Source: Fodinisporobacter ferrooxydans
GTDB taxonomy: Bacteria; Bacillota; Bacilli; Tumebacillales; MYW30-H2
Direction of reading: 5' to 3'
Assembly (NCBI RefSeq): GCF_022818495.1
Contig: NZ_CP089291.1
Coordinates: 3,985,501 to 4,049,500 of the forward strand
Length of the DNA stretch: 64,000 nucleotides
Shown: piece after piece, positions 1-8,477 of the stretch
How positions within the stretch are numbered: the stretch's first letter is position 1
Layout: each line of letters begins with the position of its first letter
Notes under the pieces: model-generated
Seen by the model: only the letters and a program-made list of their open reading frames with translations
Told to the model about the DNA's origin: nothing
The model's database searches: none
Program-made: the position numbers and the translations under genes

Positions 1-543
1 GAAAATAATATCCCCTTCCGAGAGTCCAAGATTTGTTCCGATATAGTCGAGAATTGTTTGAAAATCAAAAATCATTTCGGCAGGTGTTCCATGTTGTACA
101 ACCACTCCATTTTTTCGCAAACCGAAGGATACGGACTGCAAGGATGTTGCATCATCGACGGGGCGAAAAGGAGCCAAAACTGCTGAATTGGGAAATCCTT
201 TTGACAAGACCCACGGATGTCCTTTCGCTTTCAAGACACTCTGAATATCTCTCGCTGTAAAATCAATGCCAATGGTAAAAGCGTTTACAAGTTCTTGAAG
301 ACGCATACCCGGTTGATATGTACGGCAGACCCAAAGGACGATTTCCACCTCATGATGGATTTCACCCAATGTTTTAAAAAAAGGGATGGTACCATCCGCT
401 TGTGCAATTGCATGTGTCGGTTTTGTAAAAATCATCGGCTGCTCCGGAATCGCATTTCCTAATTCCTTTGCATGAAGACCGAAATTCCGTCCGACACAAT
501 AAATGTTTTTCACATTGGAAAATGATTGATATCCTTGTTCCAT
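1..543 (-). CDS. Fumarylacetoacetate hydrolase (FAH) family protein, C-terminus cut by window edge
   Basis: Reading the minus strand from the ATG at 543 gives an open frame of 181 codons that runs off the left edge. It is preceded by a strong GGAGGTG ribosome binding site about 8 bases upstream. The protein opens with a region typical of the FAH fold (residues 13-45, with CVGRNFGLHAKEL and the FTKP motif). It continues with GEIHHEVEIVL at 60-70, where the His and two Glu residues match the family's divalent-metal ligands, and then IGIDFTARDIQ. The family hydrolyses or decarboxylates acyl-pyruvates and related 2-keto acids in the cytoplasm, and some members act in sugar-acid or aromatic catabolism. 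A sugar-acid dehydratase gene lies 1.2 kb upstream on the same strand, so a role in 2-keto-3-deoxy acid breakdown is possible but only inferred. The exact substrate cannot be read from the sequence. Confidence 0.85.
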   Translation of the reverse strand, partial: MEQGYQSFSNVKNIYCVGRNFGLHAKELGNAIPEQPMIFTKPTHAIAQADGTIPFFKTLGEIHHEVEIVLWVCRTYQPGMRLQELVNAFTIGIDFTARDIQSVLKAKGHPWVLSKGFPNSAVLAPFRPVDDATSLQSVSFGLRKNGVVVQHGTPAEMIFDFQTILDYIGTNLGLSEGDIIF

Positions 544-641
544 CTGCTTGTGCACCTCCATCCGTATTATATCAGTGTTTCTCTTTTTTCGAGAAGCGAA
601 TCTTTAGGCAGTCTGCCCGGCACTTACACTTTATTTTATTT

Positions 642-1214
642 CTAAATAATTGGTTCGGATAGCCAAGATTGCAAGATGTCTTCCGTAAGATCCGCTTTCG
701 ATTGTTGCTGAAGATATGGAATGTCGAGACGTTCCCGATGTGTTTGAAACAATCGCAATCCCCATTCACAATCGCTCGTTGACTTCCAGTGTTTACAAGC
801 TCGCAAACGATCCAAAATAATGTCCTCTACGCCAATCATGTATACATGCCGTCCATTGGATAAATTCAGCTTTAACACACGATTATAATCAGCTTCCTCA
901 AGCTGATCTCCTGGTATTTCAACGGAAACGCTCAAGCCTTCATGGTACCAATGTCTTCCTTCTTTATGAAAACCCAACGCAAGCAAAAGTTCATTTGCTA
1001 AAGGATAATTGCTAAACACCATGTCAATGTCCCACGTTGCATAGGCTTCTTTTGTATAAATCTCAACAGCCAGTCCTCCGACCACAATCGGGTGAATCCC
1101 TTGTTGTTCTTCCGTTAATTCCGTAAATATGCTTGCGACTCCAAGCATGGATTCTAATTTGGATTTTCCCTGAAGGCGCTTAAGTTCTTCCTTAGCTTGG
1201 TCAATCCGCTTCAT
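642..1214 (-). CDS. Nucleotidyltransferase-fold protein (DUF6036/AbiEii-like)
   Basis: This 190-residue protein has a motif near residues 43-67 reading HPIVVGGLAVEIYT followed by TWDIDMVFSN. That is the GG...DxD-type signature of minimal nucleotidyltransferases such as the DUF6036 and AbiEii-like groups. A charged C-terminal half follows, with EDIILDRLRACKHW, a pattern common in these proteins. The gene overlaps the preceding small gene by 14 bases, so the two are probably translationally coupled. AAGGAGTGG before the ATG lies inside the upstream gene. Proteins of this fold often form toxin-antitoxin or abortive-infection modules, but no catalytic toxin residue set can be confirmed here. The molecular function is therefore unassigned, and the fold assignment is moderately secure. 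Confidence 0.65.
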   Translation of the reverse strand: MKRIDQAKEELKRLQGKSKLESMLGVASIFTELTEEQQGIHPIVVGGLAVEIYTKEAYATWDIDMVFSNYPLANELLLALGFHKEGRHWYHEGLSVSVEIPGDQLEEADYNRVLKLNLSNGRHVYMIGVEDIILDRLRACKHWKSTSDCEWGLRLFQTHRERLDIPYLQQQSKADLTEDILQSWLSEPII

Positions 1215-1431
1215 AATACCACTCCTTAGAGTTTATAATTCTTACTTTTCCCGAAACCAACGCTTGTTCAAATTTTTTTTTGCATAAACGATCCAAAATT
1301 CGGGACTCTCCCGCATCTCTTGTGCGGGTTCTTATGGTGCGCTCTGACTTTAGGTTTAAAAGAGTACGATCCACATGATTTTTTTTGGATTCGATCCATT
1401 CATTCAAATCGTCGATCGAGAGTTCTTTCAT
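1201..1431 (-). CDS. Small charged protein, first gene of the nucleotidyltransferase module
   Basis: The 76-residue protein begins with an acidic helix-like stretch (MKELSIDDLNEWIESKK) and is rich in Lys and Arg further on. It has no membrane segment and no motif I recognise. Its stop codon overlaps the start of the nucleotidyltransferase gene by 14 bases, and both read on the minus strand. GAGGAAT lies a suitable distance upstream of the ATG. The tight coupling and the small, charged partner resemble the layout of toxin-antitoxin pairs, with this gene in the antitoxin position, but that is an inference from arrangement only. It could equally be an accessory subunit of an uncharacterised nucleotidyltransferase. 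Confidence 0.6.
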   Translation of the reverse strand: MKELSIDDLNEWIESKKNHVDRTLLNLKSERTIRTRTRDAGESRILDRLCKKKFEQALVSGKVRIINSKEWYYEAD

Positions 1432-1736
1432 TGGAATAATTCCTCACTTCCAAGTTTTAAATAATTATACTCCAAAAGCATGAAAAGACGGATGCAGCAC
1501 CTGTATTCACTCTTTTCCTTTTTGGTTATATACAAAAATCATCCTTTGCCATGCCGGTATCGTATCATAAACATATGGTTTTGACGTTTGATTTGGAAAA
1601 GCATTTTGGGATGAGTGGAAAGGAATACATAACATTTATTACCTTATTAGTATTTTTCATGCAGAATCAAGCATCTCATCTATCAACATGCAGAACGATA
1701 TGCCTGAATTAAATAGCATACAATAGCTAAACCAGA
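1432..1736. other. Intergenic stretch without a recognised gene
   Basis: About 305 bases between the nucleotidyltransferase module and the sugar-acid dehydratase. It is AT-rich and has no convincing hairpin terminator. A 33-codon plus-strand frame near 1611 has no ribosome binding site and no family resemblance, so I do not call it. The stretch probably holds the promoter of the small gene that starts at 1431. Confidence 0.5.
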
Positions 1737-3710
1737 CTACAATCCCAGTGCCTTTTTGCCGGCTTCGAGAACCGTTATGATACGATCGACGTCGTAAATG
1801 CTTCCCCTCCAGGTGCCGCCGCTTGCCGATTGCAGTGCGGCCCAAAGGCGAGTATCATCCGGAAGGTCCGGATCCGGCTGCAATCCCGGGTGGGGTGTAC
1901 GGTTCGCGAGAATCGCGGCTCCCTCTTCCGGACGAAACGTTTTATCGCCTTCACCGATAAAGTTGACACTACCTGTCAAGTTGTTGCGGTCGATGATTAC
2001 TTCTATTACATCGCCATCCCGCAGTTTGCCAATCGGGCCGCCTGCCAATCCTTCCGGACCGATGTGGCCGATACATGCACCGGTAGATACTCCGGAGAAA
2101 CGCGCATCTGTAATCAGAGTTACATATTTGCCGAATGGAAGGTACTTTAGTGCAGAGGTGAGCTGATACGTTTCTTCCATACCTGTCCCGGAAGGCCCAC
2201 GACCCATCAATACCATGATGTCACCCTTTACAATTTGGCCGTCTTTAATCGCCTTTATTGCAGCACGCTCTGTCGTAAATACTTTCGCTTTGCCTGTATG
2301 GCGATAGATTCCGTCATCATCCACTACAGTCGGATCAATGGATGTCGATTTAATGACAGAACCTTCAGGAGCAATATTACCGGTCGGGAATGTGACAGTA
2401 GAGGTAAGACCCATGCGTTTGGCTTGATCCGGACTCATGATCACAGTGTCCGGATCCACCCCTTCTACTTCCTTCAAATATTTTCTTACATTGTATCTGC
2501 GTTCGGAGGATTCCCACCAATCCAATACGATGCCCAAAGTTTCGCCGGTGACCGTCTTGACGGATTCATCCAAGACACCCAAAAGGCGTAAATGCAGCAT
2601 GACTTCCGGTACCCCGCCAGCCAAGAATGCCAAAACCGTCGGATGATAGATCGGCCCATTCGGCAAAACACTTACGAGGCGCGGCACTTCCCTGTTCACT
2701 TGAATCCAGTCATTTACCGTCGGCAAACTGCAGCCCGCAGCATATGCGACCGCCGGGATATGAAGCAGCAAGTTGGTGGATCCTCCGAAAGCCGCATGCA
2801 GTATCATGGCATTTCGGATCGCTGCATCCGTCAAAATATCCTTCATGGTCATGCCGTTAGACTCCAATTTTATCAAAGCGCGGGCTGACTGGCGGGCCAG
2901 TTCTTCCCAAATGGGTTGGCCGGACGGCGCCAATGCGGAATGCGGCAATGCCATACCGAGTGCTTCAGCAACCACTTGTGAAGTACCCGCCGTCCCTAAA
3001 AATTGACAGCCGCCGCCTGGTGTAGCGCATGCTCGACAACCAAAATCGGCAGCTTGCTCCAATGTGATTTCCGAATTCGCGTATCTGGCGCCAATTGTTT
3101 GAACTTTTCCCGCATCTTCACCGCTTGTCGGCGGCAATGTGACTCCGCCCGGAACAACAATACACGGGAGATCATGCATGCCCGCTAAGGCAACCATCGT
3201 TGCAGGCAGCCCTTTATCACATGTCGCTACACCCATGACAGCTTTCCTGGTAGGCAAAGAACGAATCAGCCTTCTTTGGACGATGGCCGCATCGTTTCGG
3301 TAAGGCAGCGAATCAAACATCCCGGTCGTGCCTTGGGATCTTCCGTCACATGGGTCGCTGACATATCCGGCGAATGGAATGCCGCCTCTTTTCCGAATTT
3401 CCATTGCAGCCGCTTTCATGAGTATGCCGACTTCCCAGTGCCCGGTATGATAGCCTAATGCAATCGGCGAACCGTCTTCGGCTCGTATACCGCCTTGCGT
3501 GCTGAGAATCAGAATTTGCTTTCCGTTTAATTCGCCAGGTTTCCAACCCATGCCGACATTTTGCGACAACCCGAAGAGATCGCCGCTCGGGAGATTCAGA
3601 AGCATGTCCGGCGTTAATGGCAGAGAACCCTGCGGACCTGGGGCATTTGTTTGCACGTTGTATAATTCGTCCCGGCCTTCACCCATAATATAATGAATCT
3701 GTTCGCTCAT
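1737..3710 (-). CDS. yjhG: YjhG/YagF-family dihydroxy-acid (D-xylonate) dehydratase
   Basis: The 657-residue protein matches the E. coli YjhG/YagF sugar-acid dehydratases over its whole length, and they are about the same size. Family landmarks are PSGDLFG (41-47), [19 protein letters not shown] (118-135), [11 protein letters not shown] (162-172), [14 protein letters not shown] (232-245), [14 protein letters not shown] and, late in the protein, [10 protein letters not shown] with the [18 protein letters not shown] block. Cys121, Cys164 and Cys235 stand where the IlvD/Edd family holds its Fe-S cluster. Known members dehydrate D-xylonate to 2-keto-3-deoxy-xylonate in the cytoplasm. This gene stands alone, with no adjacent aldolase or xylonate regulator in view, so the physiological substrate is an inference. 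The start used (ATG at 3710) gives the canonical N-terminus. Confidence 0.92.
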   Translation of the reverse strand: MSEQIHYIMGEGRDELYNVQTNAPGPQGSLPLTPDMLLNLPSGDLFGLSQNVGMGWKPGELNGKQILILSTQGGIRAEDGSPIALGYHTGHWEVGILMKAAAMEIRKRGGIPFAGYVSDPCDGRSQGTTGMFDSLPYRNDAAIVQRRLIRSLPTRKAVMGVATCDKGLPATMVALAGMHDLPCIVVPGGVTLPPTSGEDAGKVQTIGARYANSEITLEQAADFGCRACATPGGGCQFLGTAGTSQVVAEALGMALPHSALAPSGQPIWEELARQSARALIKLESNGMTMKDILTDAAIRNAMILHAAFGGSTNLLLHIPAVAYAAGCSLPTVNDWIQVNREVPRLVSVLPNGPIYHPTVLAFLAGGVPEVMLHLRLLGVLDESVKTVTGETLGIVLDWWESSERRYNVRKYLKEVEGVDPDTVIMSPDQAKRMGLTSTVTFPTGNIAPEGSVIKSTSIDPTVVDDDGIYRHTGKAKVFTTERAAIKAIKDGQIVKGDIMVLMGRGPSGTGMEETYQLTSALKYLPFGKYVTLITDARFSGVSTGACIGHIGPEGLAGGPIGKLRDGDVIEVIIDRNNLTGSVNFIGEGDKTFRPEEGAAILANRTPHPGLQPDPDLPDDTRLWAALQSASGGTWRGSIYDVDRIITVLEAGKKALGL

Positions 3711-3748
3711 TTTTTATCACATCTTTCATCGATCATTTACGCATGTTT

Positions 3749-3979
3749 TCACTGTGAAACAAAAGACCCATCTTTCTTTGCTTGTAATAGCAAGTTTGTG
3801 AAAATTGATGTTTGCTGGATTTTGGGTTCCATCCGCGTTGAAATGTAACCCCTTTCAAATGAATCTAAACGTAAAGCAATGTCTTCAAAACGTGTTTCCA
3901 TATATGATTCGATACGCTTTTGTCCTGCTTCTAGTTGATTCAATTTCTCAGGAATTTGCTGTAACAACTGTTCCGACAT
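3749..3979 (-). CDS. Small coiled-coil hypothetical protein
   Basis: An in-frame ATG lies eight codons upstream at 4003, but the ATG at 3979 has GGAG nine bases before it and gives a 76-residue product starting MSEQLLQQIPEKLNQLE. Residues 1-50 show a heptad-like spacing of Leu and Ile (PEKLNQLEAGQKRIESYMETRFEDIALRLDSFE), so a short coiled coil is likely. There is no membrane segment and no known catalytic motif. It lies just upstream of the dehydratase gene on the same strand, separated by 38 bases. I do not recognise a family. It resembles short coiled-coil proteins scattered through Bacillales genomes. Confidence 0.5.
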   Translation of the reverse strand: MSEQLLQQIPEKLNQLEAGQKRIESYMETRFEDIALRLDSFERGYISTRMEPKIQQTSIFTNLLLQAKKDGSFVSQ

Positions 3980-4188
3980 AGTTTCACGCTCCATTCTCCT
4001 CATTTGATTCTACTACAAAAAACAAAAGTTTCACACAAAAACCGCATCACTTCGATATGATTCCTGTTGGCAACACTAACAAATGCCTAACACTTGTCCA
4101 CACGTACCCAGCATAGGACGTCAAAATTTCCTCATTTGACTTTTCTGTAGTACAATAAAACGGATTCTTACATAATGGAGGTATTGAA

Positions 4189-4632
4189 ATGAAAAAAGGC
4201 AGTATTGAACTGGAAAACGGGAACAAACTGGTGATTGAATTTTATCCTGAATACGCTCCTGGAACAGTTGCAAACTTTGAGAAATTGGCGAATGAAGGAT
4301 TTTATAACGGGTTGACGTTCCATCGTGTCATTCCTGGCTTTGTGGCACAAGGCGGCTGTCCGAGAGGAACTGGCACGGGCGGGCCAGGATATACCATTAA
4401 ATGTGAAACGGTGGACAATCCGATCAAGCATGAACGCGGTATTTTATCAATGGCGCATGCGGGTAAGGACACGGGCGGTTCGCAATTTTTTATCGTTCAT
4501 GACCGCAAATCCACCGCCCATCTCGATGGCGTACATACAACCTTTGGCAAAGTAGTAGAAGGCGTGGAATACATCGATCAAATTAAACAAGGCGACAAGA
4601 TGAAAGAAGTCAAAGTTTGGGATGAAGAGTAA
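4189..4632 (+). CDS. ppiB: Cyclophilin-type peptidyl-prolyl cis-trans isomerase
   Basis: A 147-residue single-domain cyclophilin that catalyses cis-trans isomerisation of peptide bonds before proline and assists protein folding in the cytoplasm. No signal peptide is present. The catalytic core is clear: [13 protein letters not shown] (residues 44-56, with the active-site Arg and Phe), [28 protein letters not shown] with the conserved Gln-Phe-Phe, and [19 protein letters not shown] lies about 8 bases before the ATG. It is a single-gene unit followed directly by a strong hairpin terminator. Confidence 0.95.
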   Translation: MKKGSIELENGNKLVIEFYPEYAPGTVANFEKLANEGFYNGLTFHRVIPGFVAQGGCPRGTGTGGPGYTIKCETVDNPIKHERGILSMAHAGKDTGGSQFFIVHDRKSTAHLDGVHTTFGKVVEGVEYIDQIKQGDKMKEVKVWDEE

Positions 4633-4648
4633 AATCTGGACAAAACAA

Positions 4649-4692
4649 AATCACCTCTCTCCGCTTTCATGCGGATTGAGGTGATTATTTTA
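4649..4692 (+). terminator. Rho-independent terminator after ppiB
   Basis: The arms AATCACCTC (4649-4657) and GAGGTGATT (4678-4686) enclose a second stem, TCCGC/GCGGA, and are followed by a T-rich run. It may also work in reverse for the convergent reductase gene. Confidence 0.85.
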
Positions 4693-4786
4693 CTAACCTA
4701 CTTTTTGGAGTCATTCGCTATACTGTACGAATTGCTATACTACAAATACATTTTTAGCACAACCTCTTTGTGACTCTTCTACTCTT

Positions 4787-5677
4787 CTATCGCTTCTGCA
4801 CAACAATATCTGCCCATTCTTCATAACATTTCACGACGGAACTCACATCTTCAAAGCCGTAGCCATTTGCCGTAGCCATTTGCAGAAGTTGTTTGACGGT
4901 GGACAATACCGGCACCGGGATATTCAACTGCTCTGCCAGCTGAGTAGCCAGCTTCATGTCTTTATACATTAATGCAGTTGCAAAATCCGGTTGAAAATCC
5001 CGGTTGATAATTTTAGGCGATTTGTTATCTGTCATACCGCTGCGAGCACCGCCGCCGCTTACGACTTTTACAAACAATTCCGGATCCACTCCTGCTTTTG
5101 TCGCGATCATCATCCCTTCGACAAGTGACAACAAATTGATGGCTCCCATCGTATTGTTGGCCAGCTTTGTATAGGAACCGGCACCGCTTTCACCCATATA
5201 ATATGCAGCTTTTCCCATCGTTTCAAACAATGGCAAACATGTTTCATACACTTCTTTCTTGCCGCCCACCATAAATGTCAAATTGCCTTCCGTTGCCTGT
5301 GGCTTGCTTCCTGTCACCGGAGCGTCCAGCATATCCACTCCGATCTTGCCAAGAGCTTCATAAATCTTTTGGCTCGTATTAGGAGAAATCGTACTGCAAT
5401 CAATCACTATGAGACCTGCTGACGCCCCCTCCAAAATTCCCCGATTTCCAAATACTACTTCTTCCACTGCCGTATCTGCCGTAAGCATTGTAAACACGAC
5501 TTCCGACTGCCGAGCGACATCTGCAGGAAAGTCGCATCTGTTAGCGCCTTTCTTGACTAGTTCTTCCGCCTTTGCTCTGGTGCGATTGTAGACAGATAAC
5601 TCATAGCCGGCGTTCAGCAGATTGACAGCCATTGGTTCACCCATGATCCCCAATCCGATAAATCCGATTCGTTTCAC
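4787..5677 (-). CDS. 3-hydroxyisobutyrate dehydrogenase / tartronate semialdehyde reductase family
   Basis: A 296-residue beta-hydroxyacid dehydrogenase that reduces or oxidises short 3-hydroxy acids with NAD(P)H. The N-terminal Rossmann motif is GLGIMG (8-13). The substrate-binding loop is DAPVTGSKPQATEG (118-131), and the catalytic lysine is Lys171 in KLANN. All are in canonical positions. The start is GTG at 5677, supported by GGGGGAGGT eight bases upstream; no better ATG exists. Family members include GarR, GlxR, MmsB and succinic semialdehyde reductases, and sequence alone does not settle which applies. A role in sugar-acid metabolism would fit the nearby dehydratase, though the two are separated by ppiB on the opposite strand. 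Confidence 0.88.
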   Translation of the reverse strand: MKRIGFIGLGIMGEPMAVNLLNAGYELSVYNRTRAKAEELVKKGANRCDFPADVARQSEVVFTMLTADTAVEEVVFGNRGILEGASAGLIVIDCSTISPNTSQKIYEALGKIGVDMLDAPVTGSKPQATEGNLTFMVGGKKEVYETCLPLFETMGKAAYYMGESGAGSYTKLANNTMGAINLLSLVEGMMIATKAGVDPELFVKVVSGGGARSGMTDNKSPKIINRDFQPDFATALMYKDMKLATQLAEQLNIPVPVLSTVKQLLQMATANGYGFEDVSSVVKCYEEWADIVVQKR

Positions 5678-5890
5678 AACGTACTACCTCCCCCTATTTC
5701 CGATGGTTGCTAGAATGATACAGATGGATTTCGAATGATTTACCGTTTAAGATACACCCGAAATTCAAGCGTTTTCAAATCAACATGTTTTTCCTTTGCA
5801 AACCATTTGGACAAAGAGTCATCTTCTCTTTCCATTATAAAAGATTCGCTGTTAAAGATATACAATCTCGCGAAAATTCACCATTCAAAA

Positions 5891-5935
5891 ACAAAAAAAT
5901 CCAGCCGCCTGTTTTTCGGCAGGCACACTGGATTC
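5891..5935 (-). terminator. Terminator of the LysM/3D gene
   Basis: A hairpin with outer arms ATCCAG/CTGGAT and an inner GCCTG/CAGGC stem lies just downstream of the stop at 5953. On the minus strand it runs into a T tract. Confidence 0.8.
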
Positions 5936-5952
5936 CCTTGTTTATCAATTGT

Positions 5953-6777
5953 CTATTTTACGATATACACTTTTACATTTTGAATTCCGAAATTGCTTGC
6001 ATTCGCATCCGATGTAGGGATGAACATGTCAATATGGTTCCCTTGAATTCCGCCGCCGACATCAGAAGCAGTAGCGAACATGCCTCCTGTCGGCAATCCA
6101 TTAAAAGAATACCCTGTGATATACAGTTTGGAGCCAAGGGGAATCACTGACGGATCCACGGCAACCGTTCCTAATTTCAGGGGATTGCCAAAATAATCAA
6201 CAGCTCCCCATGAACCGTTTGATGCGGCAGAAGCCGTATATGCGGTGGCCTTCGCGCTTATTTCTTGCGAGTACTGGAACGTTTGTCCGTTTGCAGCCGT
6301 TGCCACGTTTTGTCCTGTACTTGCATTCGCCGTTTGACCACTTGTGGCTGCAGCCGATTGCATTGCCGCTGCAGAAGCCGTTGCTTGCGCCACTGCTTGT
6401 CCACTTGCCGCGGTATTCGGCGCCGCCGGAATGTTAAGTGCGAGTCCTGCGTATATGTTTGACGGATCAACCGTTGGATTTGCTGCAAGCAAATCACTTA
6501 CAGGAACATGATAGGATTGTGCAATCGTCCAAAATGTATCCGTATCTGTTGCCGTATACGTCGTATAACCGGGGATTTGAATCGATTGTCCTGTTTGCAA
6601 ATTTTCCGGATCAATGCCTGGGTTTGCTTTTTGCAATTCGGAAACGCTGACATGAAATGTCTGGGAAAGTTTCCAGAGCGTATCATTTGCATGTATTTGA
6701 TAGGTTGCGGCAAACGCTTGTCCGCCGAAAGCGATACATGAGATCCCTAATCCAATTGCCAACAGTTTTTTTAACAC
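5953..6777 (-). CDS. Secreted LysM-3D cell-wall protein (YocH-like)
   Basis: The 274-residue protein starts with a signal peptide (about 1-23, cleavage near AFA-AT) and is exported. Two LysM peptidoglycan-binding repeats follow (about 24-69 and 70-113). A low-complexity Ala/Gln/Ser/Thr linker runs to about 170. The C-terminal 3D domain carries the characteristic FATASDVGGGIQGNHIDMF motif, whose aspartates make up the family's active centre. Such proteins (YocH, YuiC, Rpf/MltA-like folds) cleave or remodel peptidoglycan. The start is GTG at 6777 with AAAGGAGAG upstream. The leader contains a c-di-AMP riboswitch, so expression should respond to c-di-AMP and therefore to potassium and turgor status. 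Confidence 0.92.
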   Translation of the reverse strand: MLKKLLAIGLGISCIAFGGQAFAATYQIHANDTLWKLSQTFHVSVSELQKANPGIDPENLQTGQSIQIPGYTTYTATDTDTFWTIAQSYHVPVSDLLAANPTVDPSNIYAGLALNIPAAPNTAASGQAVAQATASAAAMQSAAATSGQTANASTGQNVATAANGQTFQYSQEISAKATAYTASAASNGSWGAVDYFGNPLKLGTVAVDPSVIPLGSKLYITGYSFNGLPTGGMFATASDVGGGIQGNHIDMFIPTSDANASNFGIQNVKVYIVK

Positions 6778-6799
6778 CCTAGTTCTCTCTCCTTTTATT

Positions 6800-6940
6800 T
6801 GCCGACGAGGTTAGCTGACGGGTTCGGGTTGAGGATACACCCCTACACAGTCTGTGATTCACCCCAATGTGAGAATGTGTATGTATACATTCTGTAAAGA
6901 ATTCCCCCGCTCTTCTTTACAAACGGTTTTTAAAGAAGAT
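6800..6940 (-). promoter_or_regulatory. ydaO/yuaA-type c-di-AMP riboswitch
   Basis: The minus-strand leader of the LysM/3D gene contains the conserved core of the ydaO-yuaA class in the right order: GAGCGGGGGAA, TTGGGGTGAATC, a GTAGGGGTGTATCC segment, then CCCGAACCCGTCAGCTAACC and CTCGTCGGC close to the gene. In this class c-di-AMP binding stabilises a structure that switches off genes for wall hydrolases and potassium uptake. The aptamer ends about 22 bases before the GTG start. I see no separate strong terminator stem, so control may act through the 3' end of the aptamer and the ribosome binding site. Confidence 0.9.
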
Positions 6941-7030
6941 TTGGCATGAATAGAGTAACACGGAAACTATTTGGCAAAAAGGCAAAGATATTGGTTCCCT
7001 TGCCAGTTATTGTATCAGTACGAGAAGTTG

Positions 7031-8401
7031 TTATTTCAAATTCGAAATTTCTTCCCAATAGTGGCAAATCGTTAGCAATCCTTTGTCAAAATTCTCAAGA
7101 TGAAAATGTTCATCCGGTGCATGGAAATTTTCATCTGGCAAGCCGAACCCCATTAGTACGACAGGCACATGCAACAAGCGGCCAAAGGTTTCAACGATCG
7201 GCACAGATCCACCCATGCGAGTGAAGACTGGAGTGACGCCATACCCTTTTTCATAGGCCCGTGCGGCTGCTTGAATCAGCGGATGATCATACGGCGTAAC
7301 AAATGGCCGTCCTTTGTCTTGTCGCGTAACGTTTATAGTTACTCCTTTTGGCGTATGTTTCCGGATATGTGCTTCCAAGCGATCCAAAATATCATCAGGA
7401 TTTTGCTCGGATACCAATCGGCAGGTAATTTTCGCATGTGCCTCCGATGGAATCACCGTTTTCGTACCTTCTCCCTGGAATCCGCCGTAAATCCCGTTAA
7501 TCTCCAGCGTCGGCCGCGCCCACATGCGTTCAAGGGTTGAATAGCCCGCTTCACCAAACAACTCCTGCAATCCCAATTCGGCTGCGGCTTTGACATCATC
7601 ATAGCCAAGTGCTTGAAACGCCTCGCGCTCCTCCTCTGTCAACGGTTTCACCTGATCATAAAAACCTTCCACCGTTACGCGTCCATTGCCGTCATGCATG
7701 GAAGCGAGCAGTTCCACCAGGGCGTGTATGGAGTTTGGCACACCTCCGCCATAGATGCCTGAATGCAGGTCTCCTTTTGCAGCTTTCACATCGATTTGCA
7801 AGGCGCATAATCCACGCAGGCCATAGCAGATGGCAGGCCTGCCCCGTTCATACATCGTGGTATCGGAAATGACCAGGACATCCGCTTGCAACAACTCTTT
7901 GTGCGTTTCTACGAATTCTTCCAGATGCGGGCTGCCGATTTCCTCTTCCCCTTCAATACAAAACTTCACATTGACAGGCAATGTACCGGTTGTTTGCATA
8001 AATGCTTGCAACGCTTTGATATGCATAAACGTTTGGCCTTTGTCATCACTGGATCCACGGGCATATAGTTTCCCGTCCCGAATCGCCGGTTCAAAAGGCG
8101 GCGTTGTCCAAAGATGCAGCGGATCGACCGGTTGTACATCGTAATGTCCATAAATCAAAGCCGTCGGTTTGTCCTTTGCACCCAACCATTCTGCATAGAC
8201 GACAGGGTTGCCTTTCGTCTGCATCACTTCAACTTTTGACATGCCGATTGACTGTAAAGCTGCTGCGATCCATTCCGCCGCATGCCGAATGTCATGTTTA
8301 TGATCCGATAAAGCGCTGATGCTGGGAATTTGCAACAATTCCTTCAGTTCTGCCAAATGTTCTTCACGCCGTTGTGTGAAGTATTGTTCAAATTGTGTCA
8401 T
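7031..8401 (-). CDS. M20-family metallo-dipeptidase
   Basis: A 456-residue cytoplasmic dipeptidase or carboxypeptidase of the M20/CNDP-like group. Metal-binding and catalytic landmarks are YGHYDVQPVDP (His and Asp), SSDDKGQ (bridging Asp), EGEEEIGS (general base Glu and metal Glu), SDTTMYERGRP, and the late HAPDEHFHLENF that supplies the last His. An in-frame ATG lies 8 codons upstream (8425), but GGGAGAG sits six bases before the ATG at 8401, so I use that start. Proteins of this type hydrolyse X-His or other dipeptides. The gene is flanked by the LysM/3D gene and ctaB on the same strand, with gaps that suggest separate transcription. Confidence 0.9.
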   Translation of the reverse strand: MTQFEQYFTQRREEHLAELKELLQIPSISALSDHKHDIRHAAEWIAAALQSIGMSKVEVMQTKGNPVVYAEWLGAKDKPTALIYGHYDVQPVDPLHLWTTPPFEPAIRDGKLYARGSSDDKGQTFMHIKALQAFMQTTGTLPVNVKFCIEGEEEIGSPHLEEFVETHKELLQADVLVISDTTMYERGRPAICYGLRGLCALQIDVKAAKGDLHSGIYGGGVPNSIHALVELLASMHDGNGRVTVEGFYDQVKPLTEEEREAFQALGYDDVKAAAELGLQELFGEAGYSTLERMWARPTLEINGIYGGFQGEGTKTVIPSEAHAKITCRLVSEQNPDDILDRLEAHIRKHTPKGVTINVTRQDKGRPFVTPYDHPLIQAAARAYEKGYGVTPVFTRMGGSVPIVETFGRLLHVPVVLMGFGLPDENFHAPDEHFHLENFDKGLLTICHYWEEISNLK

Positions 8402-8477
8402 ATGTAACTCTCCCTTTCCTTCCATATGTGTACATCCAAATTATACATGTTGCGCAATCAGAAAATAAACGTTGCGG

